A stretch of DNA of 33,954 nucleotides from Actinomycetota bacterium (GCA_009379915.1 WHSV01000032.1:1-33954), one strand, 5' to 3'. Shown: positions 1 to 7,371, numbered from the stretch's first letter. A program made the numbers and translations. Notes: generated by a model not told the origin, from the letters alone.

Positions 1-1698
1 GGGGGCGGCGTGAACGCCGAGCGCGGCCACGCGAACATCCAGGGCAATACCGATAACGCGCAGTCGTGGGAGATCCTGCCCGGCTACATGGCGATTCCGA
101 AGCCCGGTATGAAGACCCTTGACGATTACATAAACACGGCGGCACTGGCCCAGCTCGATCCGAACGCCCTTAACTTCTTCGGTTCCGTCTACCGCGCCAT
201 GACCGTGAGCCTGCTCAAGCAGTGGTTCGGTGATGCCGCAACGAAGGACAACGACTTCTCGTTCTCGTGGCTGCCCAAGCCCGACAAGAACTGGTCGTGG
301 ATGACGTTCCACGACGAGGCGCGCGCCAAGAGGCTCCACGGCCTCTTCAACGGCGGCATGAGCAGCGTCAACATCGGGCCGGATTCGAACCGGGTGATCG
401 AGTCGCTGTCGAACCTGAAGTGGTTCGTCGTGATGGACCCGTTCCCCACCGCGTCCTCGGAGTTCTGGCAAGCGCCCGGCGTTGAGTCTGAAGAGGTTCA
501 GACCGAGGTGTTCTTCCTGCCGACAACGCACTGGATCGAGAAGGCGGGTGCGTTCGTGAACTCGGGCCGTTGGGCGCAGTGGAAGCACCAGGCCCTTCCC
601 CCCGAGGGCGACATCAGGAACGACAACTACATCATGGCGCAGCTCTTCCTGCGGATGAGAAAGCTCTACGAGGAGGAGGGCGGCGTCTTTCCCGACCCGA
701 TACTCAATCTCACCTGGGCCTACTCGGACCAGGATGACCCGCCGATGGAGGACCTCTCGGCCGAGATCAATGGGAAGGACCTCAAGAGCGGGCTGCTCCT
801 GGACACGTTCCTCGACGCCAAGGACGACGGCACCACCGCGATCGGAAACTGGCTCTACACCGGCTCCTACACGGAGGCGGGGAACATGATGGACCGGCGC
901 GGCACCGACGACCCCACTGGCATGGGCTTCTACCACAACTGGGCGTGGTCCTGGCCCGCCAACCGGCGCGTCCTCTACAACCGGGCTTCGGCCGATGCAA
1001 AGGGCGATCCCTGGGACGAGACGCGTCCCGGGATCCGCTGGAACGGGAGCCTCTGGGTCGGCGACGTCCCCGACTACGTGCCTGACTCTCCGCCCTCCGA
1101 CGGCCTCGGCGCGTTCATCATGACGGGGGAGGGAGTCGGGCGACTGTTCGTGCCGGGCGGGCTGGTGTTGGACGGACCCTTCCCCGAGCACTACGAGCAG
1201 ACCGAGTCGCCCATCACCAACCCGTTCAGCGGGACCAACAAGAACCCGGTTGCATTCATGTACGAGGACGCCCCGGCGAGCTTCGCAGAGGACGACAGCG
1301 AGTTCCCCTACGTGGCCACCACCTACCGGCTCACCGAGCACGAGCACTTCGTAACCCAGCACGTGCCTCAGCTCGTGGAGGCCATGCCCGACTTCTTCGT
1401 CGAGCTACCGGTGGAGCTGGCCGACAAGAAAGGCATCGCCAACACCGACATGGTGAGGGTGCGCTCCAAGCGCGGAGAGGTCGAGGGGCTGGCGCTGGTG
1501 ACCAAGCGCATGCGTCCGCTGAAACTCGGTAACAAGGTCGTCTACCAAGTCGGCATTCCGGTGCACTGGCACTACGCGGGGGGCCATGGCAAGGGCAAAG
1601 CCGCCCAGATGGCGAATCTGTTGACGCCTTACATCGGCGACGCGACGACCGCGACGCCGGAGTTCAAGGGGTTCCTCGTCAACGTCGAGAAGGTCTAG
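1..1698 (+). CDS. fdnG: Formate dehydrogenase (N/O type) alpha subunit, C-terminal part, cut by window edge
   Basis: This is the C-terminal ~565 residues of the large molybdopterin subunit of a respiratory formate dehydrogenase, which oxidises formate to CO2. The reading frame is open from base 1, so the first GTG (base 10) is internal and the true start lies outside the window; full-length relatives have about 1000 residues. The segment begins at the RGHANIQGNTD motif, which matches the RGESNVQGSTD region of E. coli FdnG. It ends in a molybdopterin dinucleotide-binding domain (about residues 430-565, TTYRLTEHEHF to FLVNVEKV). The N-terminal iron-sulfur site and the selenocysteine or cysteine ligand are not visible here. 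The beta, gamma and fdhE genes follow directly, so family and role are well supported; the choice between N and O type is not. Confidence 0.93.
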   Translation, partial: GGGVNAERGHANIQGNTDNAQSWEILPGYMAIPKPGMKTLDDYINTAALAQLDPNALNFFGSVYRAMTVSLLKQWFGDAATKDNDFSFSWLPKPDKNWSWMTFHDEARAKRLHGLFNGGMSSVNIGPDSNRVIESLSNLKWFVVMDPFPTASSEFWQAPGVESEEVQTEVFFLPTTHWIEKAGAFVNSGRWAQWKHQALPPEGDIRNDNYIMAQLFLRMRKLYEEEGGVFPDPILNLTWAYSDQDDPPMEDLSAEINGKDLKSGLLLDTFLDAKDDGTTAIGNWLYTGSYTEAGNMMDRRGTDDPTGMGFYHNWAWSWPANRRVLYNRASADAKGDPWDETRPGIRWNGSLWVGDVPDYVPDSPPSDGLGAFIMTGEGVGRLFVPGGLVLDGPFPEHYEQTESPITNPFSGTNKNPVAFMYEDAPASFAEDDSEFPYVATTYRLTEHEHFVTQHVPQLVEAMPDFFVELPVELADKKGIANTDMVRVRSKRGEVEGLALVTKRMRPLKLGNKVVYQVGIPVHWHYAGGHGKGKAAQMANLLTPYIGDATTATPEFKGFLVNVEKV

Positions 1699-1709
1699 GG
1701 GGTGGCGCC

Positions 1710-2678
1710 ATGACAACCGAGCTCGGTCTCGCGGTGAAGCGGAAGTCGGCGACTCCTTCCTCCGGGACGAATATCCGCCGGGACCACTCCATCAAGCAAG
1801 TAGAGGTCTCCAAGCTCGTAGACATCGACCTCTGCATCGGCTGCAAAGCATGCGAGGTCGCCTGCAAGGAGTGGAACGACCTCCAAGTCGAGGAAACCCA
1901 CAACTTCGGCGGCTACCAGAGCCACGAGGACCTCACCGCTTCGACGTGGGACCTCATGCGCTTCAACGAAGTGGAGCTCGAGGGCAACGACATCGCCTGG
2001 CTTATTCGCAAGGACTCGTGTCTGCACTGCGAGGAACCTGGTTGCTTGCTTGCGTGCCCCGCGCCGGGGGCGATCGTGCAGTACGAGAACGGGATCGTCG
2101 ACTTCGATCAGGACAAGTGCATCGGTTGCCAGTACTGCGTGAGCGGATGCCCGTTCGACATCCCGCGCTTCGACACCGAAACGAAGAAGGTCTACAAGTG
2201 CACGATGTGCGTCGACCGCATCAGCAATGGGATGGAGCCGGCTTGCGTGAAGTCGTGTCCCACCGGGTCAATTCGTTTCGGCACCAAGGAGGACATGCTT
2301 CTCTACGGCGAGGAGAAGGTGGGCAAGCTCAAGGCGCGCGGCTTCGACGACGCTCTCCTATACGACCCCGAGGGGGTCAAGGGCGTGCACATGATGTATG
2401 TCGTGCCGCGCGGTGAGATGCTCGACGAGTACGGGCTCCCGGAGGAGCCGACCGTAAAGGGCGCCAGCTTCTTCCCCGCCATGAGCGGGCTTCGCAAGCT
2501 CGGGTCGGTCGCCACCTGGGCGGGTTTGATCGGGGCGGGGATCTTCTTCCTTCGAACCGGCCGCAGGTTGCCGCCCTCGGAGGACAAGGCCGTTGCCTCC
2601 GCCAGGGAGAAGGGCCGCGAGGCCGAGAGGCAAACCCAGCTCGAAGAAACGAAACAACAAGAGGATGAGCGCTCATGA
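1710..2678 (+). CDS. fdnH: Formate dehydrogenase beta subunit, four [4Fe-4S] clusters
   Basis: This is the electron-transfer subunit of the respiratory formate dehydrogenase. Its 322 residues carry four cysteine clusters: CIGCKACEVAC, CLHCEEPGCLLAC, CIGCQYCVSGC and CTMC...CVKSC. This is the ferredoxin-like arrangement of FdnH/FdoH. A single hydrophobic segment near residue 275 (ATWAGLIGAGIFFL) would anchor it in the membrane next to the cytochrome b subunit, as in the E. coli enzyme. A charged C-terminal tail of about 30 residues follows. The ATG lies 11 bases after the alpha stop and is preceded by a G-rich Shine-Dalgarno-like stretch. The stop overlaps the next start as ATGA, so the subunits are translationally coupled. 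Confidence 0.95.
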   Translation: MTTELGLAVKRKSATPSSGTNIRRDHSIKQVEVSKLVDIDLCIGCKACEVACKEWNDLQVEETHNFGGYQSHEDLTASTWDLMRFNEVELEGNDIAWLIRKDSCLHCEEPGCLLACPAPGAIVQYENGIVDFDQDKCIGCQYCVSGCPFDIPRFDTETKKVYKCTMCVDRISNGMEPACVKSCPTGSIRFGTKEDMLLYGEEKVGKLKARGFDDALLYDPEGVKGVHMMYVVPRGEMLDEYGLPEEPTVKGASFFPAMSGLRKLGSVATWAGLIGAGIFFLRTGRRLPPSEDKAVASAREKGREAERQTQLEETKQQEDERS

Positions 2679-3340
2679 GTGTGCAAGCCGAACGAGACGA
2701 GGGGATCCTTCGTTATTCGCTTGCCGAGCGCATCCTGCACTGGTTCGTTGCCCTCACCTTCATCTACCTGATGCTCTCGGGCTTCGCGGTCGGCTACCCG
2801 CGCATGGCGTGGCTGTACGACTTCTTGGGCGGCGGTCAGACGGTTCGATTCCTGCACCCCATCGTCGGCGTGGCCTTCACCATCGGCTTCGTGCTGATGC
2901 TCGTTATGTGGCTGCGGGACATGGTCTTTGACGACAAGGACCGCGCCTGGGCTCGTGACCTCCGTACCTATGTCCGCGAAGGCCACAGCCGCGTCGACGT
3001 CGACCGTTTCAACGCGGGCCAGAAGGGTTACTTCTGGTTCGCGGTCGTGACCGGAGCGGCACTGTTCATTACAGGCCTCCCGCTCTGGTTCCCGGGTCTC
3101 ATGAGCGGTGGCTGGAACCAGTTGGCGCGACTGTTGCACCACGTCGTCTTCCTGCTAACCGTGGGCGGTTTCATCATCCACGTCTATATGTCCACGATGA
3201 TGCTGCCGGGCACCATTCCGGGCATGACCGGAGGCAGGGTCACGCGGGCGTGGGCCGCCTGGCATCACCCGAGTTGGTTCCGCAAGCGCGAGGCGGCCTC
3301 GGCCGGACCGCAAGAACAGCCAGGGGCCGACCGCAGCTGA
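2675..3340 (+). CDS. fdnI: Formate dehydrogenase gamma subunit, cytochrome b556 type
   Basis: This 221-residue integral membrane protein has four hydrophobic helices (about residues 20-40, 53-82, 113-136 and 147-172). Histidines sit in or next to them (ILHWFVALT, RFLHPIVG, LLHHVVFLL, IIHVYMS), as expected for the two b hemes of FdnI/FdoI. It would receive electrons from the beta subunit and reduce quinone in the membrane. The start overlaps the beta stop by four bases (ATGA). The C-terminus is a charged cytoplasmic tail. The downstream fdhE frame can be read back into the last 91 bases of this gene, so a long overlap is possible. Confidence 0.93.
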   Translation: MSVQAERDEGILRYSLAERILHWFVALTFIYLMLSGFAVGYPRMAWLYDFLGGGQTVRFLHPIVGVAFTIGFVLMLVMWLRDMVFDDKDRAWARDLRTYVREGHSRVDVDRFNAGQKGYFWFAVVTGAALFITGLPLWFPGLMSGGWNQLARLLHHVVFLLTVGGFIIHVYMSTMMLPGTIPGMTGGRVTRAWAAWHHPSWFRKREAASAGPQEQPGADRS

Positions 3341-4203
3341 AGGCCCAGCGAGGGGGGCCGGGCGACTTCGAGTTCCGGTTAGCGCGTGCCCAGGGAGTAG
3401 AGCGCTCAGCGGCCTCGGCCGCTCAACTCGCGTTTCTGTCGTCGGTGCTCGGACACGAGCGCGCCCGCGCCTCGTCGCCGGCGGTACGGACCGCGGCGGC
3501 CCGGGTGGGGGCGGAGTCGTTCAGCAGCCGTTTAGTCGAACGCTTCCCATTGCTAAACCTGGCCGCGTCGGTGGAAACCGTGGTGGCCGAGATCCCTATT
3601 GCGGTCGATGCGCTGAGACCTCCTTCGGCCCCCGGCCCCCTCTGGGACGCGGGCAAGGATCTGGTCGCTCGTAATGGGACGGAACAGCGCGATCTCGTAG
3701 AGCGCTGGCTCGACGATCCCTCTTTGCTCGACGCTCGCATCGCCGCCTGGATATCGGTGTCGGCGGGGCCGGTGCTCGAGCTAGCCGCCGCAGCATTGAA
3801 GCCGATCTCAAAGGAGGAGTGGTCCGGTCCCGCGTGTCCCGCGTGCGGAGGGTTTCCTCAGGTGTCGGTGATCCGCGAGCAGTCGGGTGAGTTCATGGCG
3901 GGATCCCCTCGCTATCTCGTGTGCGGCCGGTGTGCCATGTGGTGGAGCTTTGCGCGCGCCACCTGCCCGTGGTGTGGCGAGGACGATTCGAGACGGGTCG
4001 GATCCTTCGCTCCCGAGGGAGAACGCTTGGTGCGGATCGATGCATGCGACACATGCCACTCTTACGTGAAGACCTTCGACCTCAGGGAGCAAGGGGGCAG
4101 GGACATCGTTCCCCTTGTCGACGACGTGGCCACGCTAACGCTCGACGTATGGGCGCACGAGAAGGGGCTGCAGCGTTCCGGCGTTTCGCTTGCCGGGGTC
4201 TGA
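3250..4203 (+). CDS. fdhE: FdhE, formate dehydrogenase maturation protein
   Basis: FdhE proteins are cytoplasmic factors needed for active respiratory formate dehydrogenase; they bind the catalytic subunit before export. The C-terminal half has the family's paired zinc-ribbon pattern, with four CxxC motifs at residues 196/199, 225/228, 239/242 and 266/269 (CPAC, CGRC, CPWC, CDTC). The ending DIVPLVDDVATLTLD is typical of the family. Length counted from the GTG at 3250 is 317 residues, close to the 309 of E. coli FdhE. That start overlaps the gamma gene by 91 bases and has only a weak ribosome site. A CTG at 3337, overlapping the gamma stop, is the only other start codon near the gene junction. 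The start is therefore uncertain and the family assignment is firm. No fdhD is visible nearby. Confidence 0.9.
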   Translation: MGRLASPELVPQARGGLGRTARTARGRPQLKAQRGGPGDFEFRLARAQGVERSAASAAQLAFLSSVLGHERARASSPAVRTAAARVGAESFSSRLVERFPLLNLAASVETVVAEIPIAVDALRPPSAPGPLWDAGKDLVARNGTEQRDLVERWLDDPSLLDARIAAWISVSAGPVLELAAAALKPISKEEWSGPACPACGGFPQVSVIREQSGEFMAGSPRYLVCGRCAMWWSFARATCPWCGEDDSRRVGSFAPEGERLVRIDACDTCHSYVKTFDLREQGGRDIVPLVDDVATLTLDVWAHEKGLQRSGVSLAGV

Positions 4204-4236
4204 AACTCACGCCAGAGTTCCAGGGAATGTGCACTT

Positions 4237-4485
4237 TCAACGGGCGCGTCCTCCGCGCAGCATGGTGACCGATTTGCCGATACGACGCCGGCGGCTCTCG
4301 GAGGTCTTGGCGCCCTCGATCGAGAGCACGTGCCACCTCTTACTGCTGTACGTCAACCCATCGAAGAACTTCCTGGCGCCTACATCCCGGTTGAGAGCCG
4401 CCGCGAGGTCCGGAGGCACAATCACCACACGGGGGTCGACGTCGACATCCACCTCCTCGGTGGGCCATGAAGTCGCTGTACTCAT
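4237..4485 (-). CDS. Small YdeI/OmpD-associated (OmdA-type) domain protein
   Basis: An 82-residue protein on the minus strand. The stretch PPDLAAALNRDVGARKFFDGL followed by SYS-like residues, RWHVLSIEGAKTSE and RRRRIGKSV matches the C-terminal domain of the 'bacteriocin-protection YdeI/OmpD-associated' family. It lacks the DUF1905-type N-terminal domain often fused to it, so this is the short stand-alone form. A clean Shine-Dalgarno (GGAGG) sits seven bases before the ATG, which fixes the start. It is convergent with fdhE, with a 33-base gap containing a weak hairpin. Biochemical function is unknown; the family name reflects genetic links in enterobacteria and should not be taken as proof of bacteriocin resistance here. 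Confidence 0.75.
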   Translation of the reverse strand: MSTATSWPTEEVDVDVDPRVVIVPPDLAAALNRDVGARKFFDGLTYSSKRWHVLSIEGAKTSESRRRRIGKSVTMLRGGRAR

Positions 4486-4658
4486 CCCTAACCTCCCATC
4501 ATTTCGATTCCTTGATGGTTCGACTGGGTGGCGGCGAGAAACTCATCGCTGCAGCGCCGCTCGATATACCTGCATCGAGGAAGGCTCTACTGGATTACCC
4601 GGACGGTGATCGTGGGGCAGAAACGCTGGTAACGAGCCACAGGAAGGGGTCGGCGTAC

Positions 4659-5000
4659 ATGTACGCTGTCAAGCGCGATCAACTGCCCACCGCCAACGAG
4701 TTCGAGGGCGACGACCACGGGGGACTGGGCGTCTCGTTTCTCCTGGTCGATGCGGCGCCCGGCGGCGGACCCACGCTCAAACCAGCACGATTACGCCGAG
4801 GTGTTCATCGTGCTGGAAGGCGAATCGACCTTTATCGCGGGCGACGAGGAGCGGCCGGTTCACGCCGGCGAGATCGTCGTCGTCCCGCCCAACACGCCGC
4901 ACCGGTTCTTCAAACGCAGGTCGGGGAGCACTCCCGGCAGGTCGACATACACGTGAGCCCGTTCGTCACCGAATGGCTGAGTGGTCCCGGCTCGAGGTGA
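4659..5000 (+). pseudogene. Cupin-domain protein with two compensating frameshifts
   Basis: Read across frames this is a single-domain cupin of about 110 residues. It starts MYAVKRDQLPTANEFEG (ATG 4659, preceded by AGGAAGGGG) and runs to APGGGPTLK. It then continues one frame over with QHDYAEVFIVLEGESTF and AGEIVVVPPNTPHRF, and returns to the first frame for RQVDIHVSPFVTEWL, ending at a TGA at 4998-5000. The two cupin motifs, including the HDYAE and PPNTPH residues, are intact. The first shift falls near 4780 and the second near 4915. No continuous reading frame covers the gene, so it is either decayed or carries two base-call errors. Its 3' end overlaps the convergent hydrolase gene by 35 bases. 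The enzymatic role of small cupins cannot be predicted from the fold. Confidence 0.65.
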
Positions 5001-5799
5001 TGCGGGGCAGGAAGCCTTCGACGGTGTCGAGGACACCCGGGTCTCGCAGTAGCGGGTTGTGGCCCAGGCCGGGGGCTTCGACGAGTCGCGTGTCGGACCG
5101 TCGCTCGGCCAGCGCAGCCGAGGTGGCGAAATCCGCGTCGGGATCGGCCGGGTCGTGCACCAGCAGCAGCTCGGTTCCCGGCATGTCGCTCCCGGCTCCC
5201 GCGGTGAGGACCGGCCACCACTCCCCGATGAAGCGCCTGGCTCTGCGATGAAGGGAACGAGTCGTCCACGGCGCGAGCTTCGCTCGGCGCGAGAAGAGTT
5301 GCAACGGTAGGCGCAGGTCCAAGACCGGTGCCAGCCAAACGGCCCTATTCGGGGGCCGTTCGGTGAAAGCGATCAGGGCCGCCATCGCGCCGAGCGAATG
5401 AGTGATCAGGGCAGAGGGAGGACCGAAGCGGGCCTCGACGGCCTCGAGACCGGCGGCCATCTGGAACCCGTCCGAGGTTCGTTGCTCGTCGGTGTTGTGT
5501 CCCGGAGAGTCGATGGCCACTGCTCGATACCCGGCGCGAGCGGCGGACCCGGCCAGGTCGAGCATTTGAGCGGCTCGGCCTCCCCATCCGTGCGCCAGGA
5601 TCACCAGGGGACCCTCGCCGGTCGTGAACCCGGGTCGTTCGCGTCCGTTAACCGTCACCGTGATCGGCTCCACCGTCTTGAGTTTGTCGGCGTCGCGCTT
5701 CACGGCCCGGGCCGAGGGACGGGGAGGGGTGAACCAGATTCGCTCGGCGACCGGCGGGAGAAGCCGCACCGGGAGGGGAACTCTCACCGCGCGCCCCAC
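4966..5799 (-). CDS. Alpha/beta hydrolase family protein
   Basis: A 277-residue alpha/beta hydrolase. The oxyanion-hole motif is HGWGG (about residue 90). The nucleophile elbow is T-H-S-L-G-A, with threonine in place of the usual first glycine. A late acidic loop (DPADPDAD) and GLGHNPLL supply the candidate Asp and His of the triad. The substrate is not evident; the sequence resembles small serine esterases or lipases. The GTG start at 5799 lies inside the end of a 34-codon ORF with a much better ribosome site, so translation is probably coupled to that ORF, or the two were once joined. The gene is divergent from an HxlR regulator, which by position is its likely controller. Confidence 0.85.
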   Translation of the reverse strand: MGRAVRVPLPVRLLPPVAERIWFTPPRPSARAVKRDADKLKTVEPITVTVNGRERPGFTTGEGPLVILAHGWGGRAAQMLDLAGSAARAGYRAVAIDSPGHNTDEQRTSDGFQMAAGLEAVEARFGPPSALITHSLGAMAALIAFTERPPNRAVWLAPVLDLRLPLQLFSRRAKLAPWTTRSLHRRARRFIGEWWPVLTAGAGSDMPGTELLLVHDPADPDADFATSAALAERRSDTRLVEAPGLGHNPLLRDPGVLDTVEGFLPRITSSRDHSAIR

Positions 5800-5888
5800 C
5801 CGATCATCCCCGGGTCGAGATCGGCCAGCAGATCCAGTTCGGTCAGGTCGAGCGGTGGCAGCGATGGGGCGGGTCGAGAGCTGCTCAT
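5784..5888 (-). CDS. 34-residue leader ORF overlapping the hydrolase start
   Basis: A short ORF beginning MSSSRPAPSLPPLDL and ending GMIGWGAR. Its ATG is preceded by a strong AGGAG ribosome site, whereas the hydrolase GTG 89 bases further on has none. Its last 16 bases overlap the hydrolase start in another frame. It may be a translated leader that couples expression of the hydrolase, or the original N-terminus of the hydrolase separated from it by a frameshift. The peptide matches no family that I recognise. Confidence 0.4.
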   Translation of the reverse strand: MSSSRPAPSLPPLDLTELDLLADLDPGMIGWGAR

Positions 5889-5901
5889 GGTGACTCCTCT
5901 C

Positions 5902-5928
5902 GTGTGCATTTCAATTTGAAACTCACAC
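5902..5928. promoter_or_regulatory. 27-bp operator-like dyad upstream of the hydrolase operon
   Basis: A dyad centred on base 5915 pairs 11 of 13 positions per arm: outer arms GTGTG/CACAC and inner arms TTTCAA/TTGAAA around a single T. It lies 14 bases upstream of the leader ORF start and downstream of a possible minus-strand promoter (TTGCAT, 18 bases, TAGTGT, about 5952-5923). That is a position where a bound dimer would block transcription. HxlR-family regulators bind such dyads as dimers and the hxlR-like gene is divergent from it, so this is its probable site. Confidence 0.6.
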
Positions 5929-5940
5929 TAGCCGGAGTAC

Positions 5941-5970
5941 GTTGCAAAATGCAACCCAGTTCCCTAGAAT
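5941..5970 (+). promoter_or_regulatory. Promoter of the HxlR gene with an embedded perfect palindrome
   Basis: GTTGCA-AAA-TGCAAC (5941-5955) is a perfect 6-bp-arm palindrome. It contains the -35 element TTGCAA (5942-5947), followed by a 17-base spacer and the -10 element TAGAAT (5965-5970). Seven bases further on is the ATG at 5978, so the transcript would begin at or next to the start codon (leaderless). A protein on the palindrome would cover the -35 box, which suggests autorepression by the HxlR product. Confidence 0.6.
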
Positions 5971-5977
5971 GAGCGTC

Positions 5978-6457
5978 ATGCCCGCTAGGAAAAACCTGGA
6001 TTACCTGGACTGCTCGGTTGCCAACGCGCTCGACATCATCGGGGATCGATGGAGCCTGCTCATCCTTCGGGATGCGTTTCTGGGGGTGCGCCGTTTCGAC
6101 GATTGGCAGAGGGACCTGGAGATCGCCAGGAACATCCTCGCCCAGCGGCTCGACCGCCTGGTCGAGGCGGAGGTCCTGGAGGCCCGTCGCTACCAGGAGA
6201 ATCCTCCGCGCGACGAGTACGTGCTGACCGCCAAAGGCAAGGACCTACTCGATGTTCTGCTCACGCTGTGGCGGTGGGGCGACCGATGGGCCCCGCCCCC
6301 TCCGGAGATGCACCGGGACCTCGTCCACCTCGATTGCGGGCACGTGACCCACGCGGTACCGAGTTGCGCGCACTGCGGCCAAGAGTTGACGCGTTCCAAT
6401 CTGCGCATCGAGCCCGGCCTCGCCGTCGTGGACCGGCGTTCGGTAGTCAAGACCTAG
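5978..6457 (+). CDS. HxlR-family winged-helix transcriptional regulator
   Basis: A 159-residue DNA-binding protein. The HxlR (PF01638) core covers about residues 8-105: CSVANALDIIGDRWSLLILRD, then FLGVRRFDDWQRDL with the recognition region IARNILAQRLDRLVEAEVLE, and the wing RDEYVLTAKGKDLL. The C-terminal extension has C-G-H and C-AHC-G motifs (LDCGHVTHAVPSCAHCGQEL), a possible metal site or redox-active cysteines. The start was set at ATG 5978 because a -10 box ends seven bases upstream; ATG 5969 overlaps that box. The gene is divergent from the leader ORF and hydrolase, with two dyads in the gap, so it most likely controls both directions. The inducer is unknown. Confidence 0.87.
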   Translation: MPARKNLDYLDCSVANALDIIGDRWSLLILRDAFLGVRRFDDWQRDLEIARNILAQRLDRLVEAEVLEARRYQENPPRDEYVLTAKGKDLLDVLLTLWRWGDRWAPPPPEMHRDLVHLDCGHVTHAVPSCAHCGQELTRSNLRIEPGLAVVDRRSVVKT

Positions 6458-6498
6458 ATTCGCTCCGCGCGGCGCCGACAGCCGGCCTGGGTTTGAGT

Positions 6499-6900
6499 CT
6501 AACGATGCGTGCGCCGCTTCGTCGTTGCATCGAGGTGGTCACGGAATCTACCTGACGAGACGGTGCGTGAGCCGAGCGCCTGTACTTGATCCCTCAAGCG
6601 CTTGTCAGATGTGACTACCGTCAGAGACGATGGGGCGGCCTCGCGCTTGATCATCTCGACGATCTCGTGATCGGCAGCGTCGCGCCCCTTGCGGGAGGCA
6701 GCGGTAACGACCGCATGTGTGGTCTGGGTCGGCGTTCTCGGGGCTTTGTCGAAGACGACGGTCACATCATCACCCGTCAATGCGGCGTACTCGTCGAGAG
6801 CTTTCGTGAGTGAGTGCATCGCTCGATCGGGATCGTTCCACCACTTGTCCGGTCTCGATCCGATCACGTTCATGCCGTCGACAAGCCATCGCGTGGACAT
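6499..6900 (-). CDS. NYN-domain (YacP-like, PIN-fold) protein
   Basis: A 133-residue protein that opens with the PIN/NYN strand WLVDGMNVIGSRPDKWW. Further acidic positions appear in VVFDKAP, GRDAADHEIVEMI and VVTSDKRLRDQV. These are the four acidic patches expected of the metal-dependent NYN ribonuclease fold seen in YacP proteins. It is shorter than YacP of Bacillus and consists of the single domain. The start at ATG 6900 is preceded by AGGAAG. It lies 17 bases downstream of the VOC gene on the same strand, so the two form an operon. RNA cleavage activity is inferred from the fold only. Confidence 0.78.
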   Translation of the reverse strand: MSTRWLVDGMNVIGSRPDKWWNDPDRAMHSLTKALDEYAALTGDDVTVVFDKAPRTPTQTTHAVVTAASRKGRDAADHEIVEMIKREAAPSSLTVVTSDKRLRDQVQALGSRTVSSGRFRDHLDATTKRRTHR

Positions 6901-6917
6901 CTTCCTGGCCCGGCGGC

Positions 6918-7307
6918 TCACACCTCGTAGGTGGTGATCTCGATCAGGTGCCCGTCCGGATCGTGAAAGTAGATGGAGTGAGCGATGCCATGGTCGTTGA
7001 AGCTGTACCGGATGTCCCGAGCGTCGAGATCCTCTTTGGCGGCATCGAAGTTCCGCCTGTCTGCCCCGAAGGCCACGTGCCACATGGCGAGCCCCCCCGG
7101 ATGACCCTGGGGAGGCGGTGGATCCGAGCTTTCCGCAGGGAACAGAGCAAGGCCGGTCGACCCACTAGTGAGAAACGCAGGGTTCCGTCCCCACTCCTCC
7201 TCGTGGACGTGTTCCAGGCCGAGAACATCTCGGTACCACTCGATGGAACGGCTGACGTCGGCCACGGTGAGAGCCACGTGGTCGAGACGCTCGAGATCGA
7301 ACGGCAT
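6918..7307 (-). CDS. VOC (glyoxalase/bleomycin-resistance) superfamily protein
   Basis: A 129-residue vicinal-oxygen-chelate protein. It has the paired beta-alpha-beta-beta-beta layout with likely metal ligands at LDHVALTV (His), MWHVAFG (His) and HLIEITTYE (Glu). The stretch FHDPDGHLIEI is a hallmark of the family. The ATG at 7307 has an excellent AAGGAG site six bases upstream, which fixes the start. The reaction cannot be assigned; relatives include dioxygenases, glyoxalases and drug-binding proteins. An insertion sequence ends about 16 bases upstream of the ATG, so the native promoter has been displaced. With the element removed, the gene would follow the copper ATPase by about 40 bases. 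Confidence 0.85.
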   Translation of the reverse strand: MPFDLERLDHVALTVADVSRSIEWYRDVLGLEHVHEEEWGRNPAFLTSGSTGLALFPAESSDPPPPQGHPGGLAMWHVAFGADRRNFDAAKEDLDARDIRYSFNDHGIAHSIYFHDPDGHLIEITTYEV

Positions 7308-7323
7308 GGTTCTCCTTATCTGT

Positions 7324-7335
7324 AGAGGGACCCCC
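7324..7335. repeat. Left inverted repeat of the IS element
   Basis: AGAGGGACCCCC is an exact reverse complement of the sequence at 8918-8929. It lies at the transposase 3' side of the element, immediately beside a pair of hairpins. Confidence 0.8.
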
Positions 7336-7371
7336 CGGTCAACAACCGGGAACCCGTGTCTTGAACGGGTT
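7334..7371. other. Two adjacent perfect hairpins inside the IS end
   Basis: Hairpin one is CCCGGT, loop CAACA, ACCGGG (7334-7350). Hairpin two follows with no gap: AACCCGT, loop GTCTTGA, ACGGGTT (7351-7371). Both stems pair without mismatch. They could fold in the element RNA, mark the recombining end in single-stranded DNA, or stop transcription into or out of the element. Confidence 0.65.

Noticed and set aside
1-1698. A selenocysteine codon and SECIS element in the formate dehydrogenase gene
   Set aside because: The active-site region lies upstream of the window, and no in-frame TGA occurs in the visible part, so it cannot be assessed.
2303-3142. A 279-codon open frame on the minus strand across the formate dehydrogenase beta and gamma genes
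   Set aside because: It is a shadow of two clear conserved genes in high-GC DNA and shows no protein family.
6049-6555. An alternative 168-codon frame inside the HxlR gene
   Set aside because: It is a +1-frame shadow. The HxlR core motifs are in the other frame.
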